From contig NZ_JAKVTW010000002.1 of NCBI RefSeq assembly GCF_022489065.1, positions 372,001-436,000 on the forward strand: 64,000 nucleotides of DNA. The letters run 5' to 3'. Source of the stretch: Vreelandella neptunia (GTDB lineage Bacteria; Pseudomonadota; Gammaproteobacteria; Pseudomonadales; Halomonadaceae). How positions within the stretch are numbered: the first letter of the stretch is position 1; each line of letters opens with the position of its first letter. Made by a program: the position numbers and the translations under genes. The notes under the pieces are model-generated. The model did no database searches, was not told the DNA's origin, and saw only the letters and a program-made list of their open reading frames with translations. Of this stretch, positions 19,504 through 32,337 are shown piece after piece.

Positions 19504-19964
19504 TCCGCATTGTCGCAGCATTAATGCTGCTGGTTATGGCGTCAGGCGCAGTGGCGGCCGGTATTGAGTTACGCGAGTTTGACGATCCCGTTACGGAGAA
19601 GCGTTACCGCGACTTAACCGCCTCAATGCGTTGCCCGCTGTGTGAAAATCAGGCCATTAACGATTCCGATGCGCCTATTTCGGCGGACATGCGCGAGCGG
19701 GTCTATCAACTGTTGCAAGACGGCCAGTCGGACATCGAAATTGTTAACCATATGGTGCAGCGGTTTGGTGAATATATTCTCTACAACCCGCGATTAGAGA
19801 GCCGTACCTACCTGCTTTGGGGATTGCCTATTGCGCTGGTGCTACTAGGCGCGCTGGTGGTTGTGTTGATGATTCGTGCCCGCCGAAATGCCTCTGCTAA
19901 AGCGTTGAGCGCCGAAGAGCGCCAGCGGATAGATGCGCTGATTAACCGTAAGAGGTCTTCATGA
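19494..19964 (+). CDS. ccmH: Cytochrome c-type biogenesis protein CcmH
   Basis: 156 residues with a signal peptide (VAALMLLVMASGAVAA), the redox motif MRCPLCENQAINDSDAPIS (the CcmH LRCxxCQNQ block), and a C-terminal membrane helix (LLWGLPIALVLLGALVVVLMI). It works with CcmG in apocytochrome thiol reduction. This is the short CcmH form, with the TPR part encoded separately by ccmI. Confidence 0.95.
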   Translation: MALIRIVAALMLLVMASGAVAAGIELREFDDPVTEKRYRDLTASMRCPLCENQAINDSDAPISADMRERVYQLLQDGQSDIEIVNHMVQRFGEYILYNPRLESRTYLLWGLPIALVLLGALVVVLMIRARRNASAKALSAEERQRIDALINRKRSS

Positions 19965-21208
19965 CGCTGCTCTGGATTGCGATTGCCGTTTTACTGCTCC
20001 CTGCGCTATGGCTGCTGGTAGCGCCGCTAAGAAACGCGCGTCGATTACATGATCAACAACACGCGTTTGAAACCAATGACACTTCTGCCGAGCAGAACGT
20101 GGCGATTTTTAAGCGTCGTTTGAATTCATTAGAAGCGGCGCGCGAGCGAGGCGACATAGACGCCGAGCGCTTTGAAGAAGACCGGCTGGAGCTTGAGCGT
20201 AGCCTGCTGGAAGACACCGCGGTGCGTACGCGTCGGCCGCTCAAACCAGCAGGGGCGGGTCGCCTGGTGGTGCCTATCGTTATGGTGGCCGTGGTAGTGG
20301 TCAGCGTGCTCTGGTATCAGCAGAAAGGCGCCGAGGGCGACCTTGTGTTACTCGCCGTTCAGCAAGAAGTACAGAATGACCCCGAAGGCTCGCTGGACAT
20401 GTATATTAAACGCATGGAAGAGCAGGCCGAGCGTCAGCCAGACAACCCCAACGTATGGAGCGCGCTGTTTCCGGTCTATCGCGAAACCGGGCAGATGCCC
20501 CAGGCCGTCGATGCGCTTGAACGCTTGATCGAGATTGAAGGCCGTATTCCACCGTTGCTGGCTCAGCTAGCGCAAATTCGCTTCTTTATGGCCGAGCGCG
20601 AACTCACCGATGAAGTGCAGGCGCTGGTCGATGAAACGCTGGAACAAGATCCGCGCCAACCTACCGTGTTGGGTATGCTAGGTATTCACGCCTTTGATAA
20701 CGGTGATTATGAACAGGCCATCGACCGCTGGCGCCGTGCGGTTGCCAATATCGAAGACCCCAATACCGCCGCCTCGCTGCGCGATGGTATTCGCGTTGCC
20801 CAAGAGCGAATGGGCGTTGCGCCCGAAGAGGCCGCCGTGGAAGCGGCAGAGAGTTCAGGTATTCGTGTGAGTGTCTCGTTAGACGAGGCGCTTGCCGATC
20901 GCGTTGATGGCGATGACACGGTGTTTATTACCGCTCGCGATGTGGAAGGCGAGCTACCACCGCTGGCCGTGGTTCAGGCACAGGTGGCTGAACTTCCCAT
21001 GACCGTGGTATTAGATAATAGCGTGGCCATGTCACCCCAAGCGCAAATTTCCCAGGTACGTGAAGCGCGGTTGATGGTGCGTGTTTCGCCTTCCGGCCAA
21101 GCCATGCCCCAGCCGGGAGATCTGTTTGGCGACCTTGAAGGCGTCAGCGTCGGTCCTATTTCTGATGAAGAAGCCGCTGAAGTGGTGATTAACCGTGTCT
21201 TTGAATAA
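19961..21208 (+). CDS. ccmI: Cytochrome c biogenesis protein CcmI (TPR chaperone)
   Basis: 415 residues. One N-terminal helix (LLWIAIAVLLLPALWLLVAPL), a coiled cytoplasmic-loop region rich in Arg/Glu, a second helix (LVVPIVMVAVVVVSVLWY), then TPR-like helices (QPDNPNVWSALFPVYRETGQMPQAVDALERLI; QPTVLGMLGIHAFDNGDYEQAIDRWRRAV) and a C-terminal beta domain. CcmI holds apocytochrome c for the lyase. Last gene of the ccm operon; smc starts 25 bases later. Confidence 0.92.
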   Translation: MTLLWIAIAVLLLPALWLLVAPLRNARRLHDQQHAFETNDTSAEQNVAIFKRRLNSLEAARERGDIDAERFEEDRLELERSLLEDTAVRTRRPLKPAGAGRLVVPIVMVAVVVVSVLWYQQKGAEGDLVLLAVQQEVQNDPEGSLDMYIKRMEEQAERQPDNPNVWSALFPVYRETGQMPQAVDALERLIEIEGRIPPLLAQLAQIRFFMAERELTDEVQALVDETLEQDPRQPTVLGMLGIHAFDNGDYEQAIDRWRRAVANIEDPNTAASLRDGIRVAQERMGVAPEEAAVEAAESSGIRVSVSLDEALADRVDGDDTVFITARDVEGELPPLAVVQAQVAELPMTVVLDNSVAMSPQAQISQVREARLMVRVSPSGQAMPQPGDLFGDLEGVSVGPISDEEAAEVVINRVFE

Positions 21209-21232
21209 TCGCAACGGGAACGCGGCCTAAGT

Positions 21233-24200
21233 ATGCGCTTAACGTCGATTCGCTTAGTCGGGTTCAAGTCCTTTGTGGACCCCGTCACGGTACCCTTCGA
21301 TGGCAATATGACCGCCATCGTGGGTCCCAACGGCTGCGGTAAATCCAATATTATTGATGCCGTGCGCTGGGTCATGGGGGAATCCTCCGCCAAAACTCTG
21401 CGCGGCGAATCAATGGCTGACGTTATTTTCAACGGCTCCACTGGTCGAAAACCGATAAGCCAAGCCTCCATCGAACTCAAGTTTGATAACCGCGACGGCG
21501 GTATGGGCGGCGTTTATGCGCAGTATGCCGAAATCGTCGTTAGGCGCCTGGTAACGCGGGATGGTCAATCCAACTACTTCTTCAACGGCCAAAAGTGCCG
21601 TCGGCGGGATATCGCCGACCTGTTTATGGGCACCGGCCTGGGGCCGCGTTCCTACGCGATTATCGGCCAGGGCATGATTTCGCGGTTGATCGAAGCTCGC
21701 CCTGATGATTTACGCTCAACGCTGGAAGAAGCCGCGGGTATCTCCAAGTACAAAGAGCGCCGCCGGGAAACTGAAAACCGCATGCGGCGCACCCAAGAGA
21801 ACCTGGAACGTCTGGACGATATTCGCGAAGAGCTGGATAAACAGCTAGAGCGCCTTAAACGACAGGCCGAAGCTGCCAAGCGCTACCAGGAACTAAAAGA
21901 ACAGGAGTACCGGCTCAAGGGCGAGCTGGCGCTGCTGCGGGGCCGCACTCTTCGCGCGGAACAATCGCACCAGGAGAGCCGCGTTCGCGAGTTGGAAATC
22001 GCGGTCGAAAAAGACGTCTTCGGGGTTCGTCAGTGCGAAACCCGCTTGGAACAAGCCCGCGAACAGCACGACGAACTCTCTGAAGTGCTCGACCGCCACC
22101 AACAGCAGTTCTTTGAAACCACCACGCGCATTGCCCGCCTCGAACAAGATCAGGCTCATCGCCGTAGCCGTGAAGCTCAACTGGCTAGCGATATTGCTAC
22201 CGCCAGGCGTGACCTGGACGAGCAGCGCCGAGTGAGCGAAGGCGATCAGGAACGCTTAGCCGCGATCGATGAGCGCTTTGACGATCTGCTTCCTGAGCAC
22301 GAAGCCTTAGAAGAGCAGCTCGAAAGTTTGGAACAGTCGCTAGCCGACGCATCTCCTGCCCTGGAAGCCGCTGAACAGCAGTGGACCGATGCTGAAACCC
22401 GCTGGCGGGATGCTAGTCGCAACGCTGATCGCAGCCAGGATCAACTGCGCGACTTGGAGCAGCGTATTCAGCGGCTGCAAGCCGAAAATCAGCGTCGCCG
22501 CCAGCAGCGTAGTGAGGTCGCCGACCTCACCGGGCTACGCGAAGAGCATGCCGTATGCGAAGAGCAGTTAGCGGAAGCCCAGCAGCAGGCGGAAGGCTTT
22601 CAATCCCAGCGCGATCAATGGCAGCAGCGCTATGGCGATGCCAAGGCGGCCCAGCAGCAGGCGACTCAAACCCGCGATCATCAACGCGCTGAACTAAGCC
22701 AGCGTCAGGGGGAACTGGCCTCCCTACAAGCGTTAATCGACGCTGCACTGGTGGATCACGACCCCGCGATAGGCACAACCCTGGAAGCGCACGGTTTGGC
22801 AGAGGCTCCCCAGCTGGGTGAGGTATTACAAGTAGCGCCCGGTTGGGAAGCGCTTACTTCCTGGTTGCTTGCGCCGTGGCTCAATGCACGTTTAGTCACT
22901 CGCCAGCAGTTGGCGGCCTTGCCCGAGGCCTTAGCCACCGATTGGCGTTTGATCGATCAAACCTCGCCAACTCCCTCTACCTCGGGTCAGCGATTAGACA
23001 GCTTGGTCAAAGGCGCAGGCGCGCTGGGCGAATGGTTAGCAAGTATTCACTATACGCAAACGGCCGAAGAGGCAGAGGCACAGGTAGCGCATTTGGCACC
23101 TGGCGAAAGCGTGGTGAGCCAGGATGGGGTTTGGTTGGGCCGTGGCTGGCTGCATCAGCAAGCCAACGGTGAAGGCATCGACGGGCTGCTATTGACCCGC
23201 CGCCGCTACGCCGAGCTTTCCGCTCAGCGCGAGAGTGAAGAACAGGCCTTGGCGCTGGCAGAAGAGCAGTGTGAGATGGCTAGTGAGACGATTGAAGCGC
23301 TAGAGCAGGCTCGAGAGCAGCAGGCCGAACAGGAACGTGCCCACGCCAGCACCTTGCAGCAGTTGGCGGTGAAAGAGCGCAGTTTGGCTCAGCGCTTGGA
23401 GCATCTTGAAAGTCGTGCGACGGAGCTTGATGCAGAGCTTGCCCAGCTACAAGAGGATGAAGCAGAGTTAGCGCTTACTCTTGATGAGCAGCGCGCCCGC
23501 TGGCATGTGGCGATGGAGCAGCTAGAGAGCGCCGCCGAAGCCCGGGAAACCAGTGCCGAGCAGCGCAATCGCCAGCGTGGGGCGCGTGACCAGTTGACGC
23601 AACAGCATGCCCCGCTTAAAGCCCAGCAGCAGGCGTTGGCACTTGAGCGTGAACGCTTAAGCGCTGAGCGGGATAGCCTGCGCTCTCAGCAGGCGCGCTC
23701 GAGCGACTCGGAAGAGCGCCTCTCGCTGCGTATTGCCGAGCTTGAAGAGTCTCGGGAGATGTTGGTCGAGCCCGACGAGCTGGCAGGGGAAGAGCTTGAA
23801 GAGTTGCTTCATCAGCGTGAGCAGCAGGAAGGTCGCTTGAATGCGACGCGTCAGCAGGCCCAGGCGCTGGCAGAACAGTTGCGCAATGATGAACTGGCTC
23901 GCCAGCAACATGAGCGCAATCTTGAACAGAGTCGCGAGCAGTTACAGCAGCGGCGTATGGACGTTCAAGCGCTGGCACTTAAAGCAGCCACCCAGGATGA
24001 GCAGCTAACGGAGCTTGGCCATAACGTCGAGACCCTCGCCGAACAGTTGCCCCAGGAAGCGACGGAAACACGTTGGCAGGAGCGCCTGGAAAGCACCACC
24101 GACAAGATCCGCCGCTTGGGGGCGATCAACCTCGCCGCCATTGAGGAGTACGACCAACAGGCCGAACGGCGCAATTACCTGGAAGCGCAGCATGCCGAAC

Positions 24201-24727
24201 TCACCGAAGCGTTGGAAACCCTGGAACGGGCGATTAAGCGTATTGACCAGGAAACTCGGGTGCGCTTCCGCGAGACCTTTGACCAGGTCAATGCCGGGCT
24301 GCAGGCGCTGTTCCCTCGCGTGTTCGGTGGCGGTGCGGCATGGCTAACGCTAACGGGCGATGATCTATTGGAAACCGGCGTGGCGATTATGGCCCGCCCG
24401 CCGGGTAAGAAGAACAGCACCATTCATCTGTTATCGGGCGGTGAAAAAGCGCTTACTGCACTGTCGTTGGTATTCGCAATCTTTCAGCTCAACCCTGCGC
24501 CGTTCTGTATGCTGGATGAAGTGGATGCCCCGCTGGATGACGCCAACGTGGGTCGTTATGCAAGGCTGGTAAAAGAGATGTCTGAAAACGTGCAGTTTAT
24601 CTATATCACTCACAACAAGATTGCCATGGAAGCCGCCGAGCGCTTGATGGGGGTGACCATGCAAGAGCCCGGCGTGTCGCGGTTAGTCTCGGTGGGTATC
24701 GAAGAAGCGGCAGCGCTGGTCGATTAA
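21233..24727 (+). CDS. smc: Chromosome partition protein Smc
   Basis: 1164 residues. An N-terminal ATPase half with Walker A GPNGCGKS (residues 31-38) and the Q-loop precedes a long Gln/Glu/Arg-rich coiled coil, a globular hinge around 530-680 (LGEVLQVAPGWEALTSWLLAPWLNA), the returning coil and a C-terminal half with LLSGGEKALTALSLVFAIF, Walker B CMLDEVDAPLDDANV and ITHNK. It is the condensin core that works with ScpA/ScpB. Presence of SMC rather than MukB fits Halomonas/Pseudomonas-like bacteria. Usually followed by zipA; here two metabolic genes intervene. Confidence 0.97.
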   Translation: MRLTSIRLVGFKSFVDPVTVPFDGNMTAIVGPNGCGKSNIIDAVRWVMGESSAKTLRGESMADVIFNGSTGRKPISQASIELKFDNRDGGMGGVYAQYAEIVVRRLVTRDGQSNYFFNGQKCRRRDIADLFMGTGLGPRSYAIIGQGMISRLIEARPDDLRSTLEEAAGISKYKERRRETENRMRRTQENLERLDDIREELDKQLERLKRQAEAAKRYQELKEQEYRLKGELALLRGRTLRAEQSHQESRVRELEIAVEKDVFGVRQCETRLEQAREQHDELSEVLDRHQQQFFETTTRIARLEQDQAHRRSREAQLASDIATARRDLDEQRRVSEGDQERLAAIDERFDDLLPEHEALEEQLESLEQSLADASPALEAAEQQWTDAETRWRDASRNADRSQDQLRDLEQRIQRLQAENQRRRQQRSEVADLTGLREEHAVCEEQLAEAQQQAEGFQSQRDQWQQRYGDAKAAQQQATQTRDHQRAELSQRQGELASLQALIDAALVDHDPAIGTTLEAHGLAEAPQLGEVLQVAPGWEALTSWLLAPWLNARLVTRQQLAALPEALATDWRLIDQTSPTPSTSGQRLDSLVKGAGALGEWLASIHYTQTAEEAEAQVAHLAPGESVVSQDGVWLGRGWLHQQANGEGIDGLLLTRRRYAELSAQRESEEQALALAEEQCEMASETIEALEQAREQQAEQERAHASTLQQLAVKERSLAQRLEHLESRATELDAELAQLQEDEAELALTLDEQRARWHVAMEQLESAAEARETSAEQRNRQRGARDQLTQQHAPLKAQQQALALERERLSAERDSLRSQQARSSDSEERLSLRIAELEESREMLVEPDELAGEELEELLHQREQQEGRLNATRQQAQALAEQLRNDELARQQHERNLEQSREQLQQRRMDVQALALKAATQDEQLTELGHNVETLAEQLPQEATETRWQERLESTTDKIRRLGAINLAAIEEYDQQAERRNYLEAQHAELTEALETLERAIKRIDQETRVRFRETFDQVNAGLQALFPRVFGGGAAWLTLTGDDLLETGVAIMARPPGKKNSTIHLLSGGEKALTALSLVFAIFQLNPAPFCMLDEVDAPLDDANVGRYARLVKEMSENVQFIYITHNKIAMEAAERLMGVTMQEPGVSRLVSVGIEEAAALVD

Positions 24728-24758
24728 GCAGCTTTACCCTTAACCTCGGCCCTTTACT

Positions 24759-25928
24759 TTAACCTTCACCAAGCTCGCGCATCACCGCATAAAGCTTCGA
24801 CTTCGCTTCAAAGCCTACGCCGGGAATCTCCGGCAGCGCCACATAGCCATTCTCCACCTGAATACCATCTGCAAAACCGCCAAAGGGTTGGAAAACGTCC
24901 GGGTAGGATTCGTTGCCGCCAAGCTGCAAGCCTGCGGCGATATTCAGCGACATCTGGTGGCCGCCATGGGGAACTACGCGGCGCGAGGACCAACCTAGTT
25001 CGTCCATGACTTTTAATGTGCGCATATACTCCACCAAGCCATAGGAGAGCGCGCAGTCAAACTGCAGGTAGTCGCGGTCGGCGCGCATACCGCCATGGCG
25101 GAGCAGGTTTCTCGCATCCTGATGCGAGAACAGATTCTCGCCGGTGGCCATGGGCAACTCGTAGTGATTAGCAAGCTCCGCCTGCAGGGCGTAGTCGAGC
25201 GGGTCACCGGCTTCTTCATACCAGAACAAGTTATAAGGCTTCAGCGCTTCGGCATAGGCGATGGCCGTTTCCTGGTCAAAGCGGCCATTGGCATCCACGG
25301 CTAAACGGCTGCCGTCACCAACGACTTTAATGACTGCCTCTATCCGGCGCAGGTCTTCATCTAATGGGGCCGCACCTATTTTCATTTTGACCACGTTATA
25401 ACCACGGTCTAGGTAGCTACGCATTTCATCTTGAAGCTTGCTGTGGTCTTTGCCGGGATAGTAGTAGCCGCCCGCCGCATAGACCCAAACTTTATCGTCC
25501 GCCTGCCCGTTGCGGTAGCGATCAGCCAGTAGCCGGTAGAGCGGTTTGCCTTCAATTTTGGCCACCGCATCCCAAACGGCCATGTCGATCGTGCCTACCG
25601 CCACTGAGCGCTCGCCGTGGCCACCGGGCTTTTCGTTGGCCATTAAGGTTTTCCAGATGGCAAAGGGATCCAGGTTGTCATTGGCCTGATCAATCAGGCT
25701 TTCCGGGTCAGCCTCGCTGATACGGTCGAGAAAACGGTCACGCATCAAGGCGCCCTGGCCATAACGTCCATTGGAGTTAAACCCGTAGCCAATCACAGGC
25801 TTACCATCGCGAATAACGTCGGTGATGACCGCCACCACCGAACAGGTCATCTTTGAGAAGTCGATGTAGGCATTGGCAATGGGTGAGGCGATGGAAACGG
25901 TTTTTTCGCGTATTTCGACGATGCGCAT
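24759..25928 (-). CDS. tarD: Mandelate racemase/enolase-superfamily enzyme, probably D(-)-tartrate dehydratase
   Basis: 389 residues from the ATG at 25928, which has AAGGAG upstream. The enolase-superfamily residues are visible: catalytic KMK in NVVKMKIGAAP, metal ligands in AVDANGRFD, WYEEAGDP and ATGENLFSHQ, and a His in VPHGGHQMSLN. The overall sequence (SPIANAYIDFSKMTCSVVAV, GFNSNGRYGQGALMRDRF, MANEKPGGHGERSVAVGT) closely resembles the characterised Bradyrhizobium D-tartrate dehydratase as I remember it; substrate is inferred. That enzyme dehydrates D-tartrate to oxaloacetate, which the OadGAB pump could then use. Divergent from a LysR regulator. Confidence 0.82.
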   Translation of the reverse strand: MRIVEIREKTVSIASPIANAYIDFSKMTCSVVAVITDVIRDGKPVIGYGFNSNGRYGQGALMRDRFLDRISEADPESLIDQANDNLDPFAIWKTLMANEKPGGHGERSVAVGTIDMAVWDAVAKIEGKPLYRLLADRYRNGQADDKVWVYAAGGYYYPGKDHSKLQDEMRSYLDRGYNVVKMKIGAAPLDEDLRRIEAVIKVVGDGSRLAVDANGRFDQETAIAYAEALKPYNLFWYEEAGDPLDYALQAELANHYELPMATGENLFSHQDARNLLRHGGMRADRDYLQFDCALSYGLVEYMRTLKVMDELGWSSRRVVPHGGHQMSLNIAAGLQLGGNESYPDVFQPFGGFADGIQVENGYVALPEIPGVGFEAKSKLYAVMRELGEG

Positions 25929-26026
25929 GGTGTACTCCTTAATGGGTGATGGCATTACATTAAGCGTGACAATTCGGCGCTACCAATGCTATTACTATGC
26001 CGCCCCATGCTGAAACGGCATTGCCT

Positions 26027-26917
26027 ATGGAACTTGTTTGGCTCGAAGACTTTAACGCCCTGGCAGAACACGGCAGTTTTGTACGCGCGGCAGAGGCGCG
26101 TCACATCACTCAGCCAGCGTTCAGCCGACGCATTCGCTCGCTAGAGCAGTGGATGGGCGTTAAGCTATTTGTAAGAACCCCGCAGGGCACCACACTGACC
26201 GAAGCAGGCAGTCATATTCAAGTCCATGCGTTTGAAGCGATAGGGCGTCTTTATAGACTGCGCGCAGAAGCGCAAGAGGTGGCAGGCAAAGCGGCAAAAA
26301 CGCTTCAATTTGCCGCCACTCATTCGCTCTCTTTTAGCTTTTTCCCGCGATGGATTCGGCGCATCGAGAACGGTGCGCCGATTGAAGCGATTCAGCTCCA
26401 CTCAGACAGCATGCTTGGTTGCGAACAGCTGTTGGTACAGGGTGAGGTGCCATTCTTGCTCTGTCACCTTCATCCGGAGGTGCCTTCGCCGCTGATCCAA
26501 GACCAGTTTGTTAGTCAAAAAGTAGGAGACGATACCCTCATAGCGCTAGTGGCCAGCTCTTTGCTGGGTACTCATGCGCCCAATCAGCTACCTTATTTGG
26601 CCTATACAGAAGCGTCGGGTCTTGGGCGTATTGTGGCGCACCGTTTATATGGCAGTAGAGACGTTTTAGCGCTTAAGGCTCAATTTAGTAGCCACTTGGC
26701 AGCGGTGTTAATGTCGATGGCATTAGAAGGGAAAGGGGTGGCCTGGTTGCCAAAAAGCCTTGCAGAGCAAGAGATTAGAGATGGCCGTTTAGTGCGGGTG
26801 CTTGATCCCTGTTGGGATATAGACATGCAAATACATCTTGTCCGACCAAGAACTTCTTTAAGCCCAGCGGCCGAAAACTTTTGGACTCGTGTCGCGGATT
26901 TAAGCGCAGATGTTTAA
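26027..26917 (+). CDS. LysR-family transcriptional regulator
   Basis: About 296 residues from the ATG at 26027. The N-terminal winged helix reads ELVWLEDFNALAEHGSFVRAAEARHITQPAFSRRIRSLEQWMG, typical of LysR, followed by the substrate-binding domain (LGRIVAHRLYG; GVAWLPKSLAEQEI). An ATG at 25997 is an alternative start; neither has a strong ribosome site. It is divergent from the tarD-like gene across a gap of about 100 bases, so it probably regulates that gene in response to a hydroxy-acid; this is inference from layout. Confidence 0.88.
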   Translation: MELVWLEDFNALAEHGSFVRAAEARHITQPAFSRRIRSLEQWMGVKLFVRTPQGTTLTEAGSHIQVHAFEAIGRLYRLRAEAQEVAGKAAKTLQFAATHSLSFSFFPRWIRRIENGAPIEAIQLHSDSMLGCEQLLVQGEVPFLLCHLHPEVPSPLIQDQFVSQKVGDDTLIALVASSLLGTHAPNQLPYLAYTEASGLGRIVAHRLYGSRDVLALKAQFSSHLAAVLMSMALEGKGVAWLPKSLAEQEIRDGRLVRVLDPCWDIDMQIHLVRPRTSLSPAAENFWTRVADLSADV

Positions 26918-27379
26918 CACGGCGTAATTAATGATAGGCTGAACACGTAAAAAAATGTCCTAAAGCGTTCAAGTTAACTATATTACCCCTATTAAGAGTG
27001 CGCTTGAGATGGCTAAGGTTTTATACAGTGATTAGATAGGTGAGCTGAGTTGGCTGTCAAAACGACTTTTCTTGCCTCTGTGATTCCTTTATAAAGCTAT
27101 TTATAAATGTTAGCGCAAATGGGTGTGGCACTATTGTTCGAAGTTAAGGTCGGAAGTTTAGGTCGAATATTCTCGCCTTAAGCAGCGCCAAAAAATTGCC
27201 TAGGCGTGAAAATCACGTTAAATACAGCAAAAATTGGCCTTTTTCTTAACATTCGCGCTATGCTTGGTCTTATTGATGGCTTGCATTTATTCAATAGCCA
27301 TTACCCATATTCAGATTTAGGCATGAATTTTTAGACACAGTGCCTTAGCAACCGGCAAGATGACCATGGAACGTTCGAC
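26918..27379. other. AT-rich intergenic region between lysR and zipA
   Basis: 462 bases without a coding frame I can support. It is clearly richer in A/T than its flanks and presumably holds the zipA promoter. I see no convincing terminator, tRNA, repeat or operator here. It marks the right border of the tarD/lysR pair that separates smc from zipA. Confidence 0.6.
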
Positions 27380-29254
27380 ATGGAACTAAGAGAGTGGCTA
27401 ATCATTTTAGGGCTGGCGTTGGTATCGCTCATCGTTATAGACGGTGCGCGAAGATTACAACGACAGCGTCGTGTACCCCGTTTGGATCAGGCGGGACAGG
27501 ATCTTTCAGCTGAAGATCCTGATGAGGCTGCTAAAGCAGCGGAAATCAATTGGGAACTTCCTAACGGGGGCGCCCGAGTTGTTAAGCCTGCAGACTATAG
27601 TGGCTTAGGTAATAAACCAAAATTAGAACGTCAAGAGCATCCTGGTCCTTCCAGGGTGCTTTCTGAGTTTAGGCGCTCTGCGTCTGCTAAAGCAGCCAAG
27701 CGTAAAGCGGATAAAACCGAAGCAATTGCTAAATCGCAATTAAAGGCCGCTGAAAAATCAGCCAAGCCGGTGACCGCTACCGCACATACGGCGACTTCAC
27801 CTTCGATGCCGACTGAGCATGAGCGTCGTGAGCCAAGCATCACCATGGCCAACACTTCACGGGCTGAAGTTGTTCAGACCAGCACTACACATAGCACTGC
27901 ACATAAAGAAACGACGCAACCAGTTACGTCGCAGACAGATATCGCTCAGTCCGAGAGTCCAGAACAGTATACTGATACAGCGGTTAACCCAACGACTGCT
28001 AACGCTCGTGTTGATGCCCCGGAACCAGCTCCTGCTGCGGCGATGAATGAAGCGCCCGTAACCCAGGAAGCGGCGACCTCAACCGACGCGTTCTCCATCA
28101 GCGCAAGCGATACGGATACTGAAGCAGCCGTTCAGCCGCATCTCGACGCTGAGCCGGTACTGCGTGCAGAGCCTGAAGATGCCGTATTTGCTAAACACGC
28201 CTCCAGTGATCATTCACCCAAGCGGCGTCAGTTACGCTCTGACACCGTAGGCGAGCACGACGAGCTGGATGATGACGAAGTAGATGAGTATCGACTCGTC
28301 GATTTCGAAGGCATGGGCCGTTCGCTGAAACGTCGTTTGATCGAGCGACGTAAAGAGAAGCAGCGCAAGAAAGCTGAAAAAGCGGTACGCGACAAAGCGT
28401 TGGCTAAGCAGAAGGCTGAGCGCAAAGCGCTTGAAGCCGAGCAGCGGCGCGAAGCGAAAGAAGCGGCTGATGCAGAGCGGGTTCGCCTTGCACAAGAGCA
28501 GGCGGAGGCGCGTGAAGCGGCGGCTAACGCGGCAGCGGCAGACAGGCTCGCTACCCAGCAGCGTATGGCTGACGATGAAGCGCGTCACTTTGAGCTTAAC
28601 GGCCATGCCGCCAGTGAAGAGTCTTATTATGAAGAACGCTATCAGGCGGACTTCGATGAAGGCGCTGATTATGCAACCGGCTCAGCAGATAATGACCGCA
28701 CAGGTGACAAGCGGGCTACTGACGAGAGGGTGCGCGCTCATCCCACATTAGAAAAAGCCTTACGTCACGATGTAAGCGGCGAGCACGCTAAAGAGACGCT
28801 CTCTAGCGCTGAAGAAGTCGTGGTGATCAGCGTTCTTTCCCGTGATCCGGAAGGCTTCGATGGTAGTAAGCTGCTTGAACTCATGATGGTGTGCGGATTG
28901 CGTTATAGCAGCGAAATGGGCATTTTCCACCGTTTTGAAACAGAGAGTGAAGACAGCGAACTGCAGTTCTCAATGGTTAATGTGGTCAAGCCCGGCACCT
29001 TCCCCATTGAAGAAATGGGTGAGTTTATGACCCCTGGCATCACTTTGCTGATGCCGCTACCAGGTGCAGTCGATAGCTCTGCCGCCTTTGAAGCGATGGT
29101 CGAAACTGCGATGGTCTTGGTGCGTCATATGGGCGGCGAGTTGAAAGATGAAAATCGCAGCGTCATGACCGCACAAACAATTGAGTTCGCCCGTCAGCGG
29201 GTGCGTGAATTCGAACGTCGTCATCGCCTGCATCGGCATATGCAAGCCCGCTAA
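27380..29254 (+). CDS. zipA: Cell division protein ZipA
   Basis: 624 residues, long for ZipA (E. coli 328). An N-terminal membrane helix with no cleavable signal (EWLIILGLALVSLIVIDGARRL) leads to a very long Thr/Ala/Pro/Glu linker and a charged Lys/Arg/Glu/Ala helix (about 310-420), then the C-terminal FtsZ-binding domain from about residue 470 (VVVISVLSRDPEGFDGSKLLELMMVCGLRYSSEMGIFHRF ... PGITLLMPLPGAVDSSAAFEAMVETA). ZipA tethers the FtsZ ring to the membrane. The order zipA-ligA is conserved. Confidence 0.95.
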   Translation: MELREWLIILGLALVSLIVIDGARRLQRQRRVPRLDQAGQDLSAEDPDEAAKAAEINWELPNGGARVVKPADYSGLGNKPKLERQEHPGPSRVLSEFRRSASAKAAKRKADKTEAIAKSQLKAAEKSAKPVTATAHTATSPSMPTEHERREPSITMANTSRAEVVQTSTTHSTAHKETTQPVTSQTDIAQSESPEQYTDTAVNPTTANARVDAPEPAPAAAMNEAPVTQEAATSTDAFSISASDTDTEAAVQPHLDAEPVLRAEPEDAVFAKHASSDHSPKRRQLRSDTVGEHDELDDDEVDEYRLVDFEGMGRSLKRRLIERRKEKQRKKAEKAVRDKALAKQKAERKALEAEQRREAKEAADAERVRLAQEQAEAREAAANAAAADRLATQQRMADDEARHFELNGHAASEESYYEERYQADFDEGADYATGSADNDRTGDKRATDERVRAHPTLEKALRHDVSGEHAKETLSSAEEVVVISVLSRDPEGFDGSKLLELMMVCGLRYSSEMGIFHRFETESEDSELQFSMVNVVKPGTFPIEEMGEFMTPGITLLMPLPGAVDSSAAFEAMVETAMVLVRHMGGELKDENRSVMTAQTIEFARQRVREFERRHRLHRHMQAR

Positions 29255-29270
29255 ATAACATCTGCTGTTC

Positions 29271-29305
29271 AACACCCGCCTTCTTGCCAGAGGGCGGGTG
29301 TTTTT
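29271..29305 (+). terminator. Terminator after zipA
   Basis: AACACCCGCC (29271-29280) pairs with GGCGGGTGTT (29293-29302) and runs into five T residues. ligA therefore probably has its own promoter. Confidence 0.8.
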
Positions 29306-29378
29306 GTTCAATACGTACTATTTTTTACGCTCGCTATGTCTATTTCTTTGAGCTCTGTATTTTTGTTGCCGCTTTTAG

Positions 29379-32336
<2,958 letters not shown>

Positions 32337-32337
<1 letters not shown>

